Positions 27,159-37,430 of a stretch of DNA of 64,000 nt are shown piece after piece. The translations under genes were made by a program, and so were the position numbers. Numbering within the stretch: the first letter of the stretch is position 1; each line of letters opens with the position of its first letter. The notes under the pieces were generated by a model. It worked only from the letters and a program-made list of their open reading frames with translations. It was not told where the DNA came from and ran no database searches. Origin of the DNA: Marinomonas arctica (GTDB taxonomy: Bacteria; Pseudomonadota; Gammaproteobacteria; Pseudomonadales; Marinomonadaceae); NCBI RefSeq assembly GCF_003259225.1, contig NZ_QHJF01000009.1, forward strand, positions 153,500 through 217,499. Reading direction: 5' to 3'.

Positions 27159-29870
27159 ATGGGTGAATTAGCCAAAGAAATTATTCCCGTCAGTATCGAA
27201 AATGAACTTAAGGGATCTTACCTAGATTACGCAATGAGCGTTATTGTCGGTCGAGCATTACCTGATGTACGAGATGGGTTAAAGCCTGTTCACCGTCGCG
27301 TTCTATTTGCGATGAATGAACTTAAAAATGATTGGAATAAACCGTACAAAAAGTCGGCGCGTATCGTCGGTGATGTAATCGGTAAATATCACCCGCATGG
27401 TGATTCCGCTGTATACGATACGATTGTTCGTATGGCGCAGCCTTTCTCAATGCGTTACACCTTGGTTGATGGTCAAGGTAACTTCGGTTCTGTCGACGGT
27501 GACAGTGCTGCAGCAATGCGTTACACCGAAATTCGAATGGCGAAAATTGCGCATCATCTTTTGATGGATCTTGAGAAAGAAACCGTTGATTTCGTGCCCA
27601 ACTACGATGGCACGGAGTTTATGCCAGAAGTACTGCCTGCGCGTGTTCCTGGACTGTTAGTGAACGGTTCGGCGGGTATTGCGGTAGGCATGGCGACTAA
27701 TATCCCTCCTCATAATTTGAGTGAAATTATTGATGGTTGTTTGGCGATTATCGACAACGCTGATATCACCATTGATGAGCTGATTGATCATATACCAGGT
27801 CCAGACTTCCCAACAGGGGCGTTTATTAATGGCCGTGCCGGTATTATTGAAGCTTACAAAACGGGTCGTGGTCGTATTTATATGCGTGCCCGCCACCATT
27901 TTGAAGACATGGAAAAGGGCAATCGCCAATCCATCGTTTTCACAGAGATTCCCTATCAGTTAAATAAAGCGAAAGTGATCGAAAAAATCGCCGAACTGGT
28001 AAAAGAGAAAAAACTAGAAGGCATCAGTGAGCTGCGTGATGAGTCTGATAAAGACGGTATGCGTATCGTTATTGAACTGCGTCGTGGGGAAAATCCTGAT
28101 GTCGTCGTCAATAATATCTTTACGCAAACCCAGTTGCAGTCAGTGTTTGGTATTAATATGGTGGCCTTGGTTGATGGCCGTCCACAACTGCTCAATCTGA
28201 AACAGATTCTAGAATGCTTCGTCAAACACCGTCGTGAAGTGGTGACTCGTCGTACTATTTTTGAATTGCGTAAGGCGCGCGAGCGCGGCCACATTCTTGA
28301 AGGTTTGGCTGTTTCTTTAGCGAATATTGATCGTGTTATTGAATTGATTCGCACGTCGCCAACTTCGGCTGAAGCAAAAGAGAAGTTGGTGAATGAGTCT
28401 TGGCAACCAGGCAATGTCATGGCCATGCTTGAGCGTGCTGGTGCGGATGCCTGTCGTCCAGATGATTTAGATGCCGCTTATGGCTTTGTTGATGGTGCTT
28501 ATCACTTATCACCAGATCAGGCGCAAGCGATTTTGGATTTACGTTTACACCGTTTGACTGGTCTAGAGCATGACAAGTTACTTGGTGAGTACAAAGCGCT
28601 TATTGAGACCATTGGTGAATTGCTGAATATTTTGTCTAATCCTGATCGTTTGATGGAAGTCATCCGCGAAGAATTAGAAGAAGTTAGAGACACGTTTGGT
28701 GATGCACGTCGTACTGAGATCTTAACGTCTCGTCAGGATTTGACCATCGCAGATTTGATCGATGAAGCCCCTATGGTGGTGACTATTTCGAACACAGGTT
28801 ATGCGAAATCTCAACCGTTGGTTGAGTATCAAGCGCAGCGTCGTGGTGGTCGTGGTAAATCTTCGGCGAGCATGAAAGACGAAGATCATATTGAACATTT
28901 ATTGGTCACCAGTAGTCATGACACCATCATGCTGTTCAGTAATTTTGGCAAAGTGTATTGGTTGCGTGTGTTTGAGATTCCGGTCGCGAGTCGCAGTGCG
29001 AAAGGGCGTCCTATCATCAACTTGCTGCCTTTGAGAGAAGGTGAGTCTATTTCGGCTTTATTGCCTTTGCCTGTAGTGGAAGCGGTTGAGGCAGATTCGG
29101 ATGCGGACGATGAGGTTGCTGACGATGCTATTGTTGAGGCAAGTAGCTACATCTTCATGGCGACAGCGAATGGCACCGTGAAGAAAACGGCGATGCAGCA
29201 TTTTGCTCGTCCTCGCTCGACGGGATTGATTGCACTTAGCTTGGATGAAACCGATGAGTTGGTTGGTGTGTCTGTGACCAATGGTGAAAACGACATTATG
29301 TTGGTTTCTTCTTCTGGTAAGACCATTCGCTTCAAAGAGTCTGATGTTCGCGCCATGGGGCGGACTGCAGCAGGCGTTCGTGGTATTCGTTTGGGTGAGG
29401 ATGCTAAAGTAGTGTCGCTTATTGTCCCTCAAGACGGTTCAGCTGTATTGATGGCCTGTGAAAATGGTTACGGCAAACGTACTTTGGTAGAAGATTTCCC
29501 AGTGTATGGTCGTGGCGGTCAAGGTGTTATCGGTATTCAAGTGTCTGAACGCAACGGTCCCGTTATCGGTGCTGCTCAGGTCGACGAGACAGATGAAATT
29601 ATTTTGATTACCGATCAAGGTACTTTGGTTCGTACTCGTGTGACGGAAGTGTCATGTCAGGGTCGAAATACTCAGGGTGTTACCTTGATTCGTTTGACCA
29701 ATGATGAGCATCTGGTTGGTATTGAGCGTGTTGTTGAGCACGATGAAGGTGATGTTGAGATAGGTGAGACGGGCGATGTTGAGATAGATGAGACAGACGA
29801 TGTTGTCATCGATCAATCGCCGAATGATGGCGAAGAGTCACCCGATAATCTAGATTCCGATACGGAATAG
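27159..29870 (+). CDS. gyrA: DNA gyrase subunit A
   Basis: Catalytic A subunit of DNA gyrase, 903 residues, which cuts and rejoins DNA to introduce negative supercoils with GyrB. The active-site Tyr is residue 122 (MRYTEIR). In the quinolone-determining region, Ser83 and Asp87 (HGDSAVYD) are the susceptible forms. The GyrA box is QRRGGRG near 565. The C-terminal pinwheel ends in a strongly acidic tail with three 24-base tandem units (29752-29823) that encode GDVEIxET-like repeats. An intrinsic terminator follows. Confidence 0.97.
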   Translation: MGELAKEIIPVSIENELKGSYLDYAMSVIVGRALPDVRDGLKPVHRRVLFAMNELKNDWNKPYKKSARIVGDVIGKYHPHGDSAVYDTIVRMAQPFSMRYTLVDGQGNFGSVDGDSAAAMRYTEIRMAKIAHHLLMDLEKETVDFVPNYDGTEFMPEVLPARVPGLLVNGSAGIAVGMATNIPPHNLSEIIDGCLAIIDNADITIDELIDHIPGPDFPTGAFINGRAGIIEAYKTGRGRIYMRARHHFEDMEKGNRQSIVFTEIPYQLNKAKVIEKIAELVKEKKLEGISELRDESDKDGMRIVIELRRGENPDVVVNNIFTQTQLQSVFGINMVALVDGRPQLLNLKQILECFVKHRREVVTRRTIFELRKARERGHILEGLAVSLANIDRVIELIRTSPTSAEAKEKLVNESWQPGNVMAMLERAGADACRPDDLDAAYGFVDGAYHLSPDQAQAILDLRLHRLTGLEHDKLLGEYKALIETIGELLNILSNPDRLMEVIREELEEVRDTFGDARRTEILTSRQDLTIADLIDEAPMVVTISNTGYAKSQPLVEYQAQRRGGRGKSSASMKDEDHIEHLLVTSSHDTIMLFSNFGKVYWLRVFEIPVASRSAKGRPIINLLPLREGESISALLPLPVVEAVEADSDADDEVADDAIVEASSYIFMATANGTVKKTAMQHFARPRSTGLIALSLDETDELVGVSVTNGENDIMLVSSSGKTIRFKESDVRAMGRTAAGVRGIRLGEDAKVVSLIVPQDGSAVLMACENGYGKRTLVEDFPVYGRGGQGVIGIQVSERNGPVIGAAQVDETDEIILITDQGTLVRTRVTEVSCQGRNTQGVTLIRLTNDEHLVGIERVVEHDEGDVEIGETGDVEIDETDDVVIDQSPNDGEESPDNLDSDTE
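29752..29823 (+). repeat. Three imperfect 24-bp tandem repeats in the gyrA tail
   Basis: Consecutive units begin GGTGATGTTGAGATAG, GGCGATGTTGAGATAG and GACGATGTTGTCATCG. They stay in frame and give acidic GDVEI-type repeats. Confidence 0.8.
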
Positions 29871-29875
29871 AAAAT

Positions 29876-29905
29876 AAAGCGACGCACCTAGGTGCGTCGC
29901 TTTTG
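29876..29905 (+). terminator. Intrinsic terminator after gyrA
   Basis: Near-perfect palindrome AAAGCGACGCACC / GGTGCGTCGCTTT around a TA centre, followed by TT. It starts six bases after the gyrA stop, so serC probably has its own promoter or depends on read-through. Confidence 0.87.
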
Positions 29906-29945
29906 TTGTAGATAGGTCCTGAAAATACTAGAGGTAATAAGCAGG

Positions 29946-31025
29946 ATGAGCCGAGTATATAATTTTTGTTCTGGTCCAGCAGCGCTTCCAGAAGCGGTTT
30001 TGAAAAAAGCACAGGCTGAAATGTTAGATTGGCATGGTGCGGGTGTTTCTGTGATGGAAATGAGTCACCGCAGTGCTGAGTTTATGTCTATTCTGGCGTC
30101 GGCTAAAGCACGGTTGTCGCGTTTAATGAATATCAGTGACGACTATGAAATCTTGTTTGTTCAAGGTGGTGCGTCTACTTTATTTGCTCAAATTCCTGCA
30201 AACCTAGTAAACGGATTTGATTCTGCTTGCTTTTTAGACACGGGTGCGTGGTCTTCAAAAGCCATTAAAGAGGCAAAAAGATACACGAACGTTAATGTGG
30301 TTGGCTCATCAAAGGAGCAGAACTATCTTACTGTTCCTGACTTTTCCACTCTATCATTGGATGAAAGTGCCGCATATTTACATCTTTGTCCTAACGAAAC
30401 CATTGGCGGTTTAGAGTTTTCTGATCTGCCAGAGACCAATCTTCCTATCGTTGCGGACTTGTCTTCTACTATTTTGTCTCGAAAAATCGATGTCAGTAAA
30501 TACGGTCTGATTTACGCTGGTGCGCAAAAGAACGTCGGTCCAGCGGGCGTGGTTATCTGTATCATCCGTAAAGACTTACTGGCGCGCAGCAGTGATGAGT
30601 TGCCATCTATCTGGAACTTTGCCAATTTAGCGGCAAATGATTCCATGATTAATACACCGCCAACGTTTGCGATTTATTTGGCGGATTTGGTGTTTGAGTG
30701 GTTGGAAGCTCAGGGTGGTGTTGAGGCGATCGAGGCCATTAACATTCGTAAGGCGCAAGCTTTATATGACTTCATTGATTCAAGTGATTTTTATTCAAAC
30801 CCTGTTGATCCTGCTTACAGATCCCGTATGAATGTGCCGTTCATCTTGGCGGATGAGTCATTAGAGTCTCTTTTCTTACAAGAGTCTGAGGCGGCAGGCC
30901 TGCGCACCTTGGCTGGACATCGTTCAGTTGGTGGCATGCGAGCCAGTATCTATAACGCTATGCCGATGGAAGGGATTGAAGCTTTGATTGACTTTATGCG
31001 TGCCTTTGAGAAGCGTCACGGATAA
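29946..31025 (+). CDS. serC: Phosphoserine aminotransferase
   Basis: PLP enzyme of 359 residues that makes phosphoserine from phosphohydroxypyruvate, and also acts in pyridoxal phosphate synthesis. It starts YNFCSGPAALPEAVLKKAQ, with EMSHRSAEF, FVQGGASTLFAQIP, the lysine motif GAQKNVGPAG, and the C-terminal GHRSVGGMRASIYNAMP. It heads the serC-pheA-tyrA/aroA-cmk-rpsA run. Confidence 0.97.
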   Translation: MSRVYNFCSGPAALPEAVLKKAQAEMLDWHGAGVSVMEMSHRSAEFMSILASAKARLSRLMNISDDYEILFVQGGASTLFAQIPANLVNGFDSACFLDTGAWSSKAIKEAKRYTNVNVVGSSKEQNYLTVPDFSTLSLDESAAYLHLCPNETIGGLEFSDLPETNLPIVADLSSTILSRKIDVSKYGLIYAGAQKNVGPAGVVICIIRKDLLARSSDELPSIWNFANLAANDSMINTPPTFAIYLADLVFEWLEAQGGVEAIEAINIRKAQALYDFIDSSDFYSNPVDPAYRSRMNVPFILADESLESLFLQESEAAGLRTLAGHRSVGGMRASIYNAMPMEGIEALIDFMRAFEKRHG

Positions 31026-31067
31026 TAGATACCTAATAGGCAATAAGAACCACGGATAACTAATAGC

Positions 31068-32189
31068 ATGTCAAACTCTAAGCAAGCAGTACCCGATACG
31101 CTGCCTTTATTGCGTGATCGTATCGATTCTATTGATTCGCAAATACAAATGCTGATCAATGAGCGCGCTAGATGCGCTCAAAAAGTGGCGGAAGTAAAGC
31201 TGGCTGAACAGGGCGGGGAAGCGGTTGTCTTTTATCGCCCAGAGCGCGAAGCGCAAGTGTTGCGCAGAGTGATGGAGCGTAACGAAGGGCCTTTAGGCAA
31301 TGAAGAAATGGCGAAGATCTTTCGTCAGGTGATGTCCTCTTGTTTGGCGCTTGAGAAGCCAATGCGCATTGCATTTTTGGGGCCTGAGGGAACGTTTACA
31401 CAGCAGGCTGCATTAAAACACTTTGGTAAGTCTATTATCAGTGCTCCTATGGCGGCCATTGATGAAGTGTTTCGTGAAGTTGAGTCTGGTGCAGCCAACT
31501 ATGGTGTTGTGCCTGTTGAGAACTCTACCGAGGGCGTGGTTAACCATACCTTGGATAGTTTTCGAGATTCACGTTTAAAGATTTGTGGTGAAGTAGAAGA
31601 GCGCATTCATCACCATCTTTTGGTGAGCCCAAATATTAATGCGGATGATGTGACGCACATTTATTCCCATCAGCAGTCTTTGGCGCAATGTCGCGCGTGG
31701 TTAGATCGTTACTGGCCACACGTTGAGCGTGTTGCGGTGAGTTCGAATGCTGAGGCGGCTCGCCTTGCGGCTGACGCGGGGCGAAGTGGCCGAGCGATTG
31801 CGGCTATTGCAGGTGAAGTGGCTTGTGAATTATATGGCTTATCAAAAGTATCCTCTAATATTGAAGATCGCCCTGATAATACGACGCGCTTTTTGATTGT
31901 CGGTAATCAGGATGTGCCGCCCAGCGGTAAGGACAAAACGTCGCTGCTCATTAGTGCTAAAAATGAGCCAGGCGCTTTGTATCGATTGCTTGAAGCCTTT
32001 GAGCGTCACGGTGTTGATATGACACGTTTGGAGACTCGTCCTTCTTTAATGAGTCGATGGGGTTATATTTTTTATATTGACTTCGTGGGTCATTATTTGG
32101 ACGACGACTGTCGTGCTGTGATTGATGATTTACGTGAACGAGCTTCGGAAGTGAAAGTGTTGGGTTCCTATCCAGTAGCTGTGCTTTAG
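31068..32189 (+). CDS. pheA: Bifunctional chorismate mutase / prephenate dehydratase
   Basis: Converts chorismate to phenylpyruvate in two steps. The 373 residues contain an AroQ-type mutase (residues 10-95, with RDRIDSIDSQIQMLINERA) and a dehydratase (about 97-280, FLGPEGTFTQQAA, NYGVVPVENSTEG, DRPDNTTRFLIVG). The C-terminal ACT domain (SLLISAKNEPGALYRLLEAF) binds phenylalanine for feedback, with the ESRP-like motif given here as ETRPS. It lies 42 bases after serC. A histidinol-phosphate aminotransferase-like gene (hisC2), common next to it in pseudomonads, is absent. Confidence 0.96.
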   Translation: MSNSKQAVPDTLPLLRDRIDSIDSQIQMLINERARCAQKVAEVKLAEQGGEAVVFYRPEREAQVLRRVMERNEGPLGNEEMAKIFRQVMSSCLALEKPMRIAFLGPEGTFTQQAALKHFGKSIISAPMAAIDEVFREVESGAANYGVVPVENSTEGVVNHTLDSFRDSRLKICGEVEERIHHHLLVSPNINADDVTHIYSHQQSLAQCRAWLDRYWPHVERVAVSSNAEAARLAADAGRSGRAIAAIAGEVACELYGLSKVSSNIEDRPDNTTRFLIVGNQDVPPSGKDKTSLLISAKNEPGALYRLLEAFERHGVDMTRLETRPSLMSRWGYIFYIDFVGHYLDDDCRAVIDDLRERASEVKVLGSYPVAVL

Positions 32190-32212
32190 CAATTATTTAA
32201 GAGTGTTATGCT

Positions 32213-34459
32213 TTGATTGGTGAAAGTGATTTTCAGGCGTCCGTTGATATGACGTTTCAGGAAAAAAAGAAGTTTGGCAATGTCATGATCATCGGTCTTG
32301 GCATGATAGGTGGTTCGTTCGCTAAGGCGTTGAAAGAGCGCGGCTTAGCGACCCTATATGCGGTGGATCGTCGTGACGGCGAGCTGGCTTTGGGTGTGTC
32401 GACAGGGGTGATTGATTATCCTGCCGAATTGTCTGCTGAGTTTGTCTCAAGAATGGACGTTATTGTTCTGGCAACGCCTGTTAGAGCAATGGAGTCTGTT
32501 TTGGCCGATCTCAAGCCTTTTTTGTCTGAGCAGACGCTAGTGACGGATGTGGGGTCGACAAAAGGTAGCGTGGTTGAGGCTGTGCGTCGTGTCTTTGGGC
32601 ATGTTCCTGCTAATTTTATTCCTGGTCACCCTATTGCCGGCGCCGAGAAAAGTGGTGTGTTGGCCTCTAATTCACGGCTTTTCGAAAAACACATGGCGAT
32701 AGTGACCCCTTTAGCGGATAGCAATCCTGTATTACTGGATCGCTTGCATCGTCTTTGGCGTGCGGTTGGTGCTGATGTGGTGAGCATGGATGTTAATCAC
32801 CATGATCATGTGCTCGCCTCCTCAAGTCATTTGCCTCACTTGCTGGCCTATACTTTGGTTGATGCGCTGGCCAATGGGGAGCGTAGTCAGGATATCTTTC
32901 GGTTTGCGGCGGGTGGCTTTCGTGACTTTACTCGCATCGCTTCCAGTGACCCGGTTATGTGGCGAGATGTTTTTTTAGCCAACAAAGACGCAACGTTAGC
33001 GACCCTAGATCACTTTACTGATCGGCTGGCCGATATGCGAGCCGCCATAGAGCAGGGTGATGGCGCTAGTATGTTTGGTGTGTTTACTCGAGCAAAATCT
33101 GCGCGAGATCATTTTCTTCGCTTGTTAGAGCAGCGTACAATAGGCTCCACCAAGGAAGTTCGTCCGGTTTCTGTTTCCGTTTTGCCTGCTTCTGCGATTA
33201 AAGGTGAGGTGTCTTTGTTGGGTGACAAATCTTTGTCACATAAAGCGATTACCATAGCCGCGCTGTCAGAAGGTGTGAGTGAAATAAGGAATATTGATTT
33301 AACGGGTGATGTGCGCATTACCATGCAAGCCTTCCGAGATATGGGGGTTGTCATAGAAGAAGCCTCGGTGGATCATTTGCGTGTTCATGGTGTGGGGGTT
33401 AGAGGGTTAAAAGCACCGATTGCCCCTATTAATGTTCATCAATCCAGAGAGAGCTTGTATTTATTGTTACCAGTTTTGGCTGGGCAGTCGTTCCCCGTTT
33501 CTGTTATTGCCGAAGGCAAGCTGCTCAATCAGTCAATGGCGGATTTATTTTCTTTGGTGCGCCAAATGGGTGGGAGTGTCCTATCTGAAATGGCGGATTG
33601 TTTGCCTGTTAATCTGTTGCCAGGTAAGCCTTTGGATGTGTCGGTTAATTTAAAGACTGGCTCTGAGCGACTGCGTATGTCTGCTTTTTTGGCTGCCTTG
33701 TATTCGCCTGTTGAGGGTGTCGTGACAACATTGTCTAAAGAGTTGTCTCATTGTGAAGTGTTGTTGCGTCATTTTGGTGTGACAATATTGGATCATGTCG
33801 AAGGATTTAAGGTTGTTCCTGCTCCATTGGTCGGTGCAGACATAGTGCTGTCGGGTGATGAATACGAATTGACTTGGCTCGTGTTGTTGTCCAGTCTTTT
33901 GCCAGGTTCGGATTTGTCGATCGAAAATGCGGGTTTGGATTCAGTGTCTTTTGCGTTATTGGCTTTTTTGCAGTCAATTGGTGCTGATGTGACTATTCCA
34001 GCACAAAGTGGCTCTGGGTTATTTAAAGGTAAAGTGCAAGTCGGTTTTGCTGAGCTTCGCGCGTTTCATTTGTCGCCTGAGCAAAGCTATCGTTTTAGAG
34101 ATCAGCTGCCTTTGTTGTGTGTTGTGGCGGCATACGCGAGAGGCGAAAGTTTTATTCAGGGTGTCGGTTCTTTGCCTTATTATCATGAAGACAGAGTATT
34201 AGCTTTTGTTGACGCGCTTGAGTATATGAAAATAACGTGTGTGTATGAGAATGGTGATTTGCTCATCAAGGGTGGGCTTCCGCAGGGTGGTGAGCTGGAT
34301 TGTGCGGGTGATGATAAATTGGCGCTTGCTATGTTGGCGCTTGGTGCACGCAGTCAATCCATAACAAAAGTCCATGATTGCCAAAGATTATTAGAAGAAT
34401 TTAACGAGTTGGAGAGTGTTACGGTGCAATTAGGTTTTCATTGTTCGGTGACGCAGTAG
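32213..34459 (+). CDS. tyrA: TyrA prephenate dehydrogenase fused to a degenerate AroA (EPSP synthase) domain
   Basis: 748 residues from a TTG start; an ATG at 32249 is an alternative. Residues 20-310 are a TyrA dehydrogenase with the NAD loop IGLGMIGGS, the active-site His in [11 protein letters not shown] and [15 protein letters not shown]. Residues 320-748 align over their full length with the AroA half of Pseudomonas-type TyrA-AroA fusions. However, most EPSP-synthase motifs are changed: GNSGT-MR is HQSRESLY (409-416), LS-RPM is LLNQSM, SAQVKS is SERLRMS (484-490), RDHTE is LSHCE (511-515) and GDHR is GDDK (699-702). Only DKS (338-340), the Asp of DEFP and some DR residues remain. TyrA should work; EPSP synthase activity is doubtful. 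Confidence 0.9.
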   Translation: MIGESDFQASVDMTFQEKKKFGNVMIIGLGMIGGSFAKALKERGLATLYAVDRRDGELALGVSTGVIDYPAELSAEFVSRMDVIVLATPVRAMESVLADLKPFLSEQTLVTDVGSTKGSVVEAVRRVFGHVPANFIPGHPIAGAEKSGVLASNSRLFEKHMAIVTPLADSNPVLLDRLHRLWRAVGADVVSMDVNHHDHVLASSSHLPHLLAYTLVDALANGERSQDIFRFAAGGFRDFTRIASSDPVMWRDVFLANKDATLATLDHFTDRLADMRAAIEQGDGASMFGVFTRAKSARDHFLRLLEQRTIGSTKEVRPVSVSVLPASAIKGEVSLLGDKSLSHKAITIAALSEGVSEIRNIDLTGDVRITMQAFRDMGVVIEEASVDHLRVHGVGVRGLKAPIAPINVHQSRESLYLLLPVLAGQSFPVSVIAEGKLLNQSMADLFSLVRQMGGSVLSEMADCLPVNLLPGKPLDVSVNLKTGSERLRMSAFLAALYSPVEGVVTTLSKELSHCEVLLRHFGVTILDHVEGFKVVPAPLVGADIVLSGDEYELTWLVLLSSLLPGSDLSIENAGLDSVSFALLAFLQSIGADVTIPAQSGSGLFKGKVQVGFAELRAFHLSPEQSYRFRDQLPLLCVVAAYARGESFIQGVGSLPYYHEDRVLAFVDALEYMKITCVYENGDLLIKGGLPQGGELDCAGDDKLALAMLALGARSQSITKVHDCQRLLEEFNELESVTVQLGFHCSVTQ

Positions 34460-34478
34460 TTTTTTAAGAGGAATAGTT

Positions 34479-35162
34479 ATGATCAACCAAGGCCCAGTTA
34501 TTACGATTGATGGTCCAAGTGGTGCGGGTAAAGGCACTGTAAGTCAGTTAATCGCAGAAAAGCTGGGATGGCATATATTGGATAGCGGTGCTTTATATCG
34601 ACTGCTTGCGCTGGCTGTCTCTCATCATGGTATGTCTTCTGACGATGTTGATACTTTAAAAGTGTTGGCTGAGCATTTGGATATACAGTTTCAACAATCA
34701 GCAGAGGGTAAGGTTGAAATTATTCTTGAAGGCGAAGTTGTGACTCAAGCTATTCGCACCGAAGGGGTTGGAAATTGTGCGTCAAAATTGGCGGCTATTC
34801 CAGAAGTTCGAGAAGGGTTGTTGTTGCGTCAGCGTGCTTTTTCGCAAGCGCCGGGCTTGGTTGCGGATGGTCGAGATATGGGAACAGTAGTGTTTCCTTC
34901 CGCGCAAATTAAAATCTTCTTAACCGCTTCCGCAGAAGAGCGTGCACAGCGTCGGTTGCAGCAATTGCAGCAAAAAGGTGAGACGGTTAATCTGGATGAA
35001 CTGGTTAAGACCATCAAAGAGCGAGATGAGCGGGATGCGAATAGGGCAATTGCCCCCCTTGTGCCTGCTGCAGGCGCTTTGGTAATAGACAGTACAGCGT
35101 TAACCATAGAGCAGGTTGTTGAGATTGTTTTTGCAGAAGCTGTGAAGGCGGGTCTTGTCTAA
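34479..35162 (+). CDS. cmk: Cytidylate kinase
   Basis: Phosphorylates CMP and dCMP to the diphosphates. The 227 residues show the P-loop [29 protein letters not shown], the lid/NMP-binding [19 protein letters not shown] and [16 protein letters not shown]. It starts 19 bases after the tyrA-aroA gene with GAGGAAT upstream. It lies before rpsA, the standard gammaproteobacterial order. Confidence 0.97.
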   Translation: MINQGPVITIDGPSGAGKGTVSQLIAEKLGWHILDSGALYRLLALAVSHHGMSSDDVDTLKVLAEHLDIQFQQSAEGKVEIILEGEVVTQAIRTEGVGNCASKLAAIPEVREGLLLRQRAFSQAPGLVADGRDMGTVVFPSAQIKIFLTASAEERAQRRLQQLQQKGETVNLDELVKTIKERDERDANRAIAPLVPAAGALVIDSTALTIEQVVEIVFAEAVKAGLV

Positions 35163-35201
35163 TCTGTTCTTTTTTGCGTCTACTTTTTTGCAACAAGAAT
35201 G

Positions 35202-35210
35202 TGCTATAAT
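35202..35210 (+). promoter_or_regulatory. rpsA promoter, extended -10 element
   Basis: TGCTATAAT is a consensus extended -10 element, about 135 bases upstream of the rpsA start. The T-rich region 17 bases before it has no good -35, which extended -10 promoters tolerate. This would give rpsA its own strong promoter besides the operon transcript. Confidence 0.65.
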
Positions 35211-35239
35211 AGTTTAAATGTTATTCAAGTCGGTAAAAG

Positions 35240-35305
35240 TGCCAGCAAGCTTTTATCGCATCATCCAAAAAAACTGACCCGCATTCGCTGGCAATGTGGA
35301 TATGG
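35240..35305 (+). promoter_or_regulatory. rpsA leader with a possible S1 autoregulatory hairpin
   Basis: In the transcribed leader, TGCCAGC and GCTGGCA pair across about 45 bases, and shorter pairings are possible between them. In E. coli, S1 represses its own leader through folded hairpins and a weak ribosome site. The analogous role here is inferred. Confidence 0.4.
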
Positions 35306-35343
35306 CCTAGTTCTTTATATGGGCCGACTATATAGGAAATACA

Positions 35344-37026
35344 ATGACTCAAAGCTTCGCAGAACTGTTTGAAGAAAGCCTATTAACCGTCGAAATGGCG
35401 CCAGGCTCAATTGTTACTGGTATCATTGTTGATATTGACAGTGAGTGGGTAACTGTTCATGCAGGTCTTAAATCTGAAGGCGTAATTCCTCGTTCTCAGT
35501 TCCTAACGGAAAGTGGTGAGTTCAACTTAAAAATCGGTGACGAAGTTAAAGTTGCGCTTGATGCTGTTGAAGATGGTTTCGGTGAGACTAAATTGTCTCG
35601 CGAAAAAGCTAAACGTGCAGAAACTTGGTCTGTTCTAGAAAAAGCTTACGAAGAAAACGCCATTGTTCACGGTGTTATCAATGGTAAAGTCAAAGGTGGC
35701 TTCACAGTTGATATCGCTAATATCCGTGCTTTCTTGCCTGGTTCTTTGGTAGATGTTCGCCCAATTCGCGACACATCTCATTTGGAAGGTGTGGATCTAG
35801 AGTTCAAACTTATCAAGCTTGATCAAAAACGTAACAACGTTGTTGTATCTCGTCGTGCCGTTATGGAAGCGACTAACAGCGCTGAACGTGAAACGCTACT
35901 TGCTTCTCTTGAAGAAGGTCAAGAAGTTAAAGGTATCGTTAAGAACCTTACTGACTACGGTGCGTTCGTTGATCTTGGTGGTGTTGATGGTCTTCTACAC
36001 ATCACTGACATGGCTTGGAAACGCATTAAGCACCCAAGCGAAATCATTGCTGTTGGCGATGAAATCGATGTTAAAGTTCTTAAGTTCGACCGCGAGCGTA
36101 ACCGCGTGTCTCTAGGTCTTAAGCAGTTGGGTGAAGATCCATGGGTGGCTATCAAAGCCCGTTACCCAGAAAATACTAAAGTGACAGCGAAAGTCACTAA
36201 CTTGACTGATTACGGCTGCTTCGCAGAGCTTGAAGAAGGCGTAGAAGGTCTAGTACACGTTTCTGAAATGGATTGGACTAACAAAAACATTCACCCATCT
36301 AAAGTTGTTCAGATCGGTGATGAAGTTGAAGTGATGGTTCTTGACATTGATGAAGAGCGTCGTCGTATTTCTTTGGGTATCAAGCAGTGCACAATGAACC
36401 CATGGGAAGAGTTTGCAACTTCTTTCAACAAAGGCGACAAAATCTCTGGCGCAATCAAGTCTATCACTGACTTTGGTGTGTTCATTGGTCTTGACGGCGG
36501 TATTGATGGTCTTGTTCACTTGTCTGACCTATCTTGGGACGAAACAGGTGAAGAAGCCGTACGTCAATACAAGAAAGGCGATATGCTAGAAACTGTTGTA
36601 TTGTCTATCGATGCTGAACGTGAGCGTATCTCTTTGGGTGTTAAGCAACTTGAAGAAGATCCGTTCCTTGCTTTCGTTGCAGAAAATGACAAAGGCACTG
36701 TCGTAAACGGTACTGTTTCATCAGTAGATGCGAAAGGTGCAGTTGTTGTTCTTGCTGAAGGCGTAGAAGCGACGTTGAAAGTGTCTGAAATCAGCCGTGA
36801 GCGTATCGAAGACGCAACGACTGCATTGAAAGAAGGCGATAAAGTAGAAGCAGCGATCATCAATGTTGATCGTAAAGCTCGTACTATCGCTCTATCTATC
36901 AAGCAGAAAGATGCGACTGAAGAGAAAGCTGCGTTGAAATCTCACTCTGAGAAGCAACAAGCGGAATCAAATGGTCCTACTACCATTGGCGATTTGATCA
37001 AAGCACAACTAGAAAACCAAAACTAA
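35344..37026 (+). CDS. rpsA: 30S ribosomal protein S1
   Basis: Large RNA-binding ribosomal protein of 560 residues (E. coli 557) that brings mRNA to the 30S subunit. Six S1 repeats are visible; repeats 3-6 each start like [21 protein letters not shown] strands followed by DGLLHITDM or GLVHVSEM. The acidic N-terminal repeats bind the ribosome. Codon use is strongly biased, as expected for a highly expressed gene. A strong terminator follows. In many relatives ihfB lies directly downstream; here it does not. Confidence 0.98.
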   Translation: MTQSFAELFEESLLTVEMAPGSIVTGIIVDIDSEWVTVHAGLKSEGVIPRSQFLTESGEFNLKIGDEVKVALDAVEDGFGETKLSREKAKRAETWSVLEKAYEENAIVHGVINGKVKGGFTVDIANIRAFLPGSLVDVRPIRDTSHLEGVDLEFKLIKLDQKRNNVVVSRRAVMEATNSAERETLLASLEEGQEVKGIVKNLTDYGAFVDLGGVDGLLHITDMAWKRIKHPSEIIAVGDEIDVKVLKFDRERNRVSLGLKQLGEDPWVAIKARYPENTKVTAKVTNLTDYGCFAELEEGVEGLVHVSEMDWTNKNIHPSKVVQIGDEVEVMVLDIDEERRRISLGIKQCTMNPWEEFATSFNKGDKISGAIKSITDFGVFIGLDGGIDGLVHLSDLSWDETGEEAVRQYKKGDMLETVVLSIDAERERISLGVKQLEEDPFLAFVAENDKGTVVNGTVSSVDAKGAVVVLAEGVEATLKVSEISRERIEDATTALKEGDKVEAAIINVDRKARTIALSIKQKDATEEKAALKSHSEKQQAESNGPTTIGDLIKAQLENQN

Positions 37027-37047
37027 GATTTGATTTTTAGTTGTGAT

Positions 37048-37078
37048 AAAAAGCGGACCTAGGTCCGCTTTTTTTTTG
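37048..37078 (+). terminator. Intrinsic terminator after rpsA
   Basis: Stem AAAAAGCGGACC / GGTCCGCTTTTT with a TA centre and a nine-base T-run, about 22 bases after the rpsA stop. Confidence 0.94.
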
Positions 37079-37170
37079 ATTTTTTTGTCGATTCTTCCCG
37101 AATTTATTGACAAGAAAACTATACACATAACATGTGGATAACCATGGGTATAGACCCGGTGTATGTTTTT

Positions 37171-37419
37171 CTAGCGCAGTGAGTTCAGTAGCTTTTCGGT
37201 GTCTTCTTCTGTCCAGTTATCTTTTTCCAGTAATGCTTTTAGGGCTTTGCTCTGTTGTGCATTGTGAAGGTTTTTTTGAAACTTTGCGTAATGGAAGTCT
37301 TTTATAAGGCGTTCGTCGTACTCTGAGCGATAAAGTGTTGGTTTTTCGATCGTTTGTGCCTTTTCTTTTTCAAGAGCATCGATTTTTTTGTAAGTGTTTA
37401 AGAGCTGTTTTTTATTCAT
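37171..37419 (-). CDS. Small charged protein of unknown function
   Basis: An 82-residue, highly charged, helix-rich protein (QLLNTYKKIDALEKEKAQTI ... NWTEEDTEKLLNSLR). I do not recognise it. AAGAGAG lies eight bases upstream of the ATG at 37419, supporting translation. It follows trmO by 11 bases, so the two probably form one transcript. Confidence 0.6.
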   Translation of the reverse strand: MNKKQLLNTYKKIDALEKEKAQTIEKPTLYRSEYDERLIKDFHYAKFQKNLHNAQQSKALKALLEKDNWTEEDTEKLLNSLR

Positions 37420-37430
37420 TTCTTACTCTC

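Noticed and set aside
27956..28426. 156-codon minus-strand frame inside gyrA
   Set aside because: Antisense shadow of a strongly conserved gene; Arg/Ser-rich with no ribosome site or family pattern.
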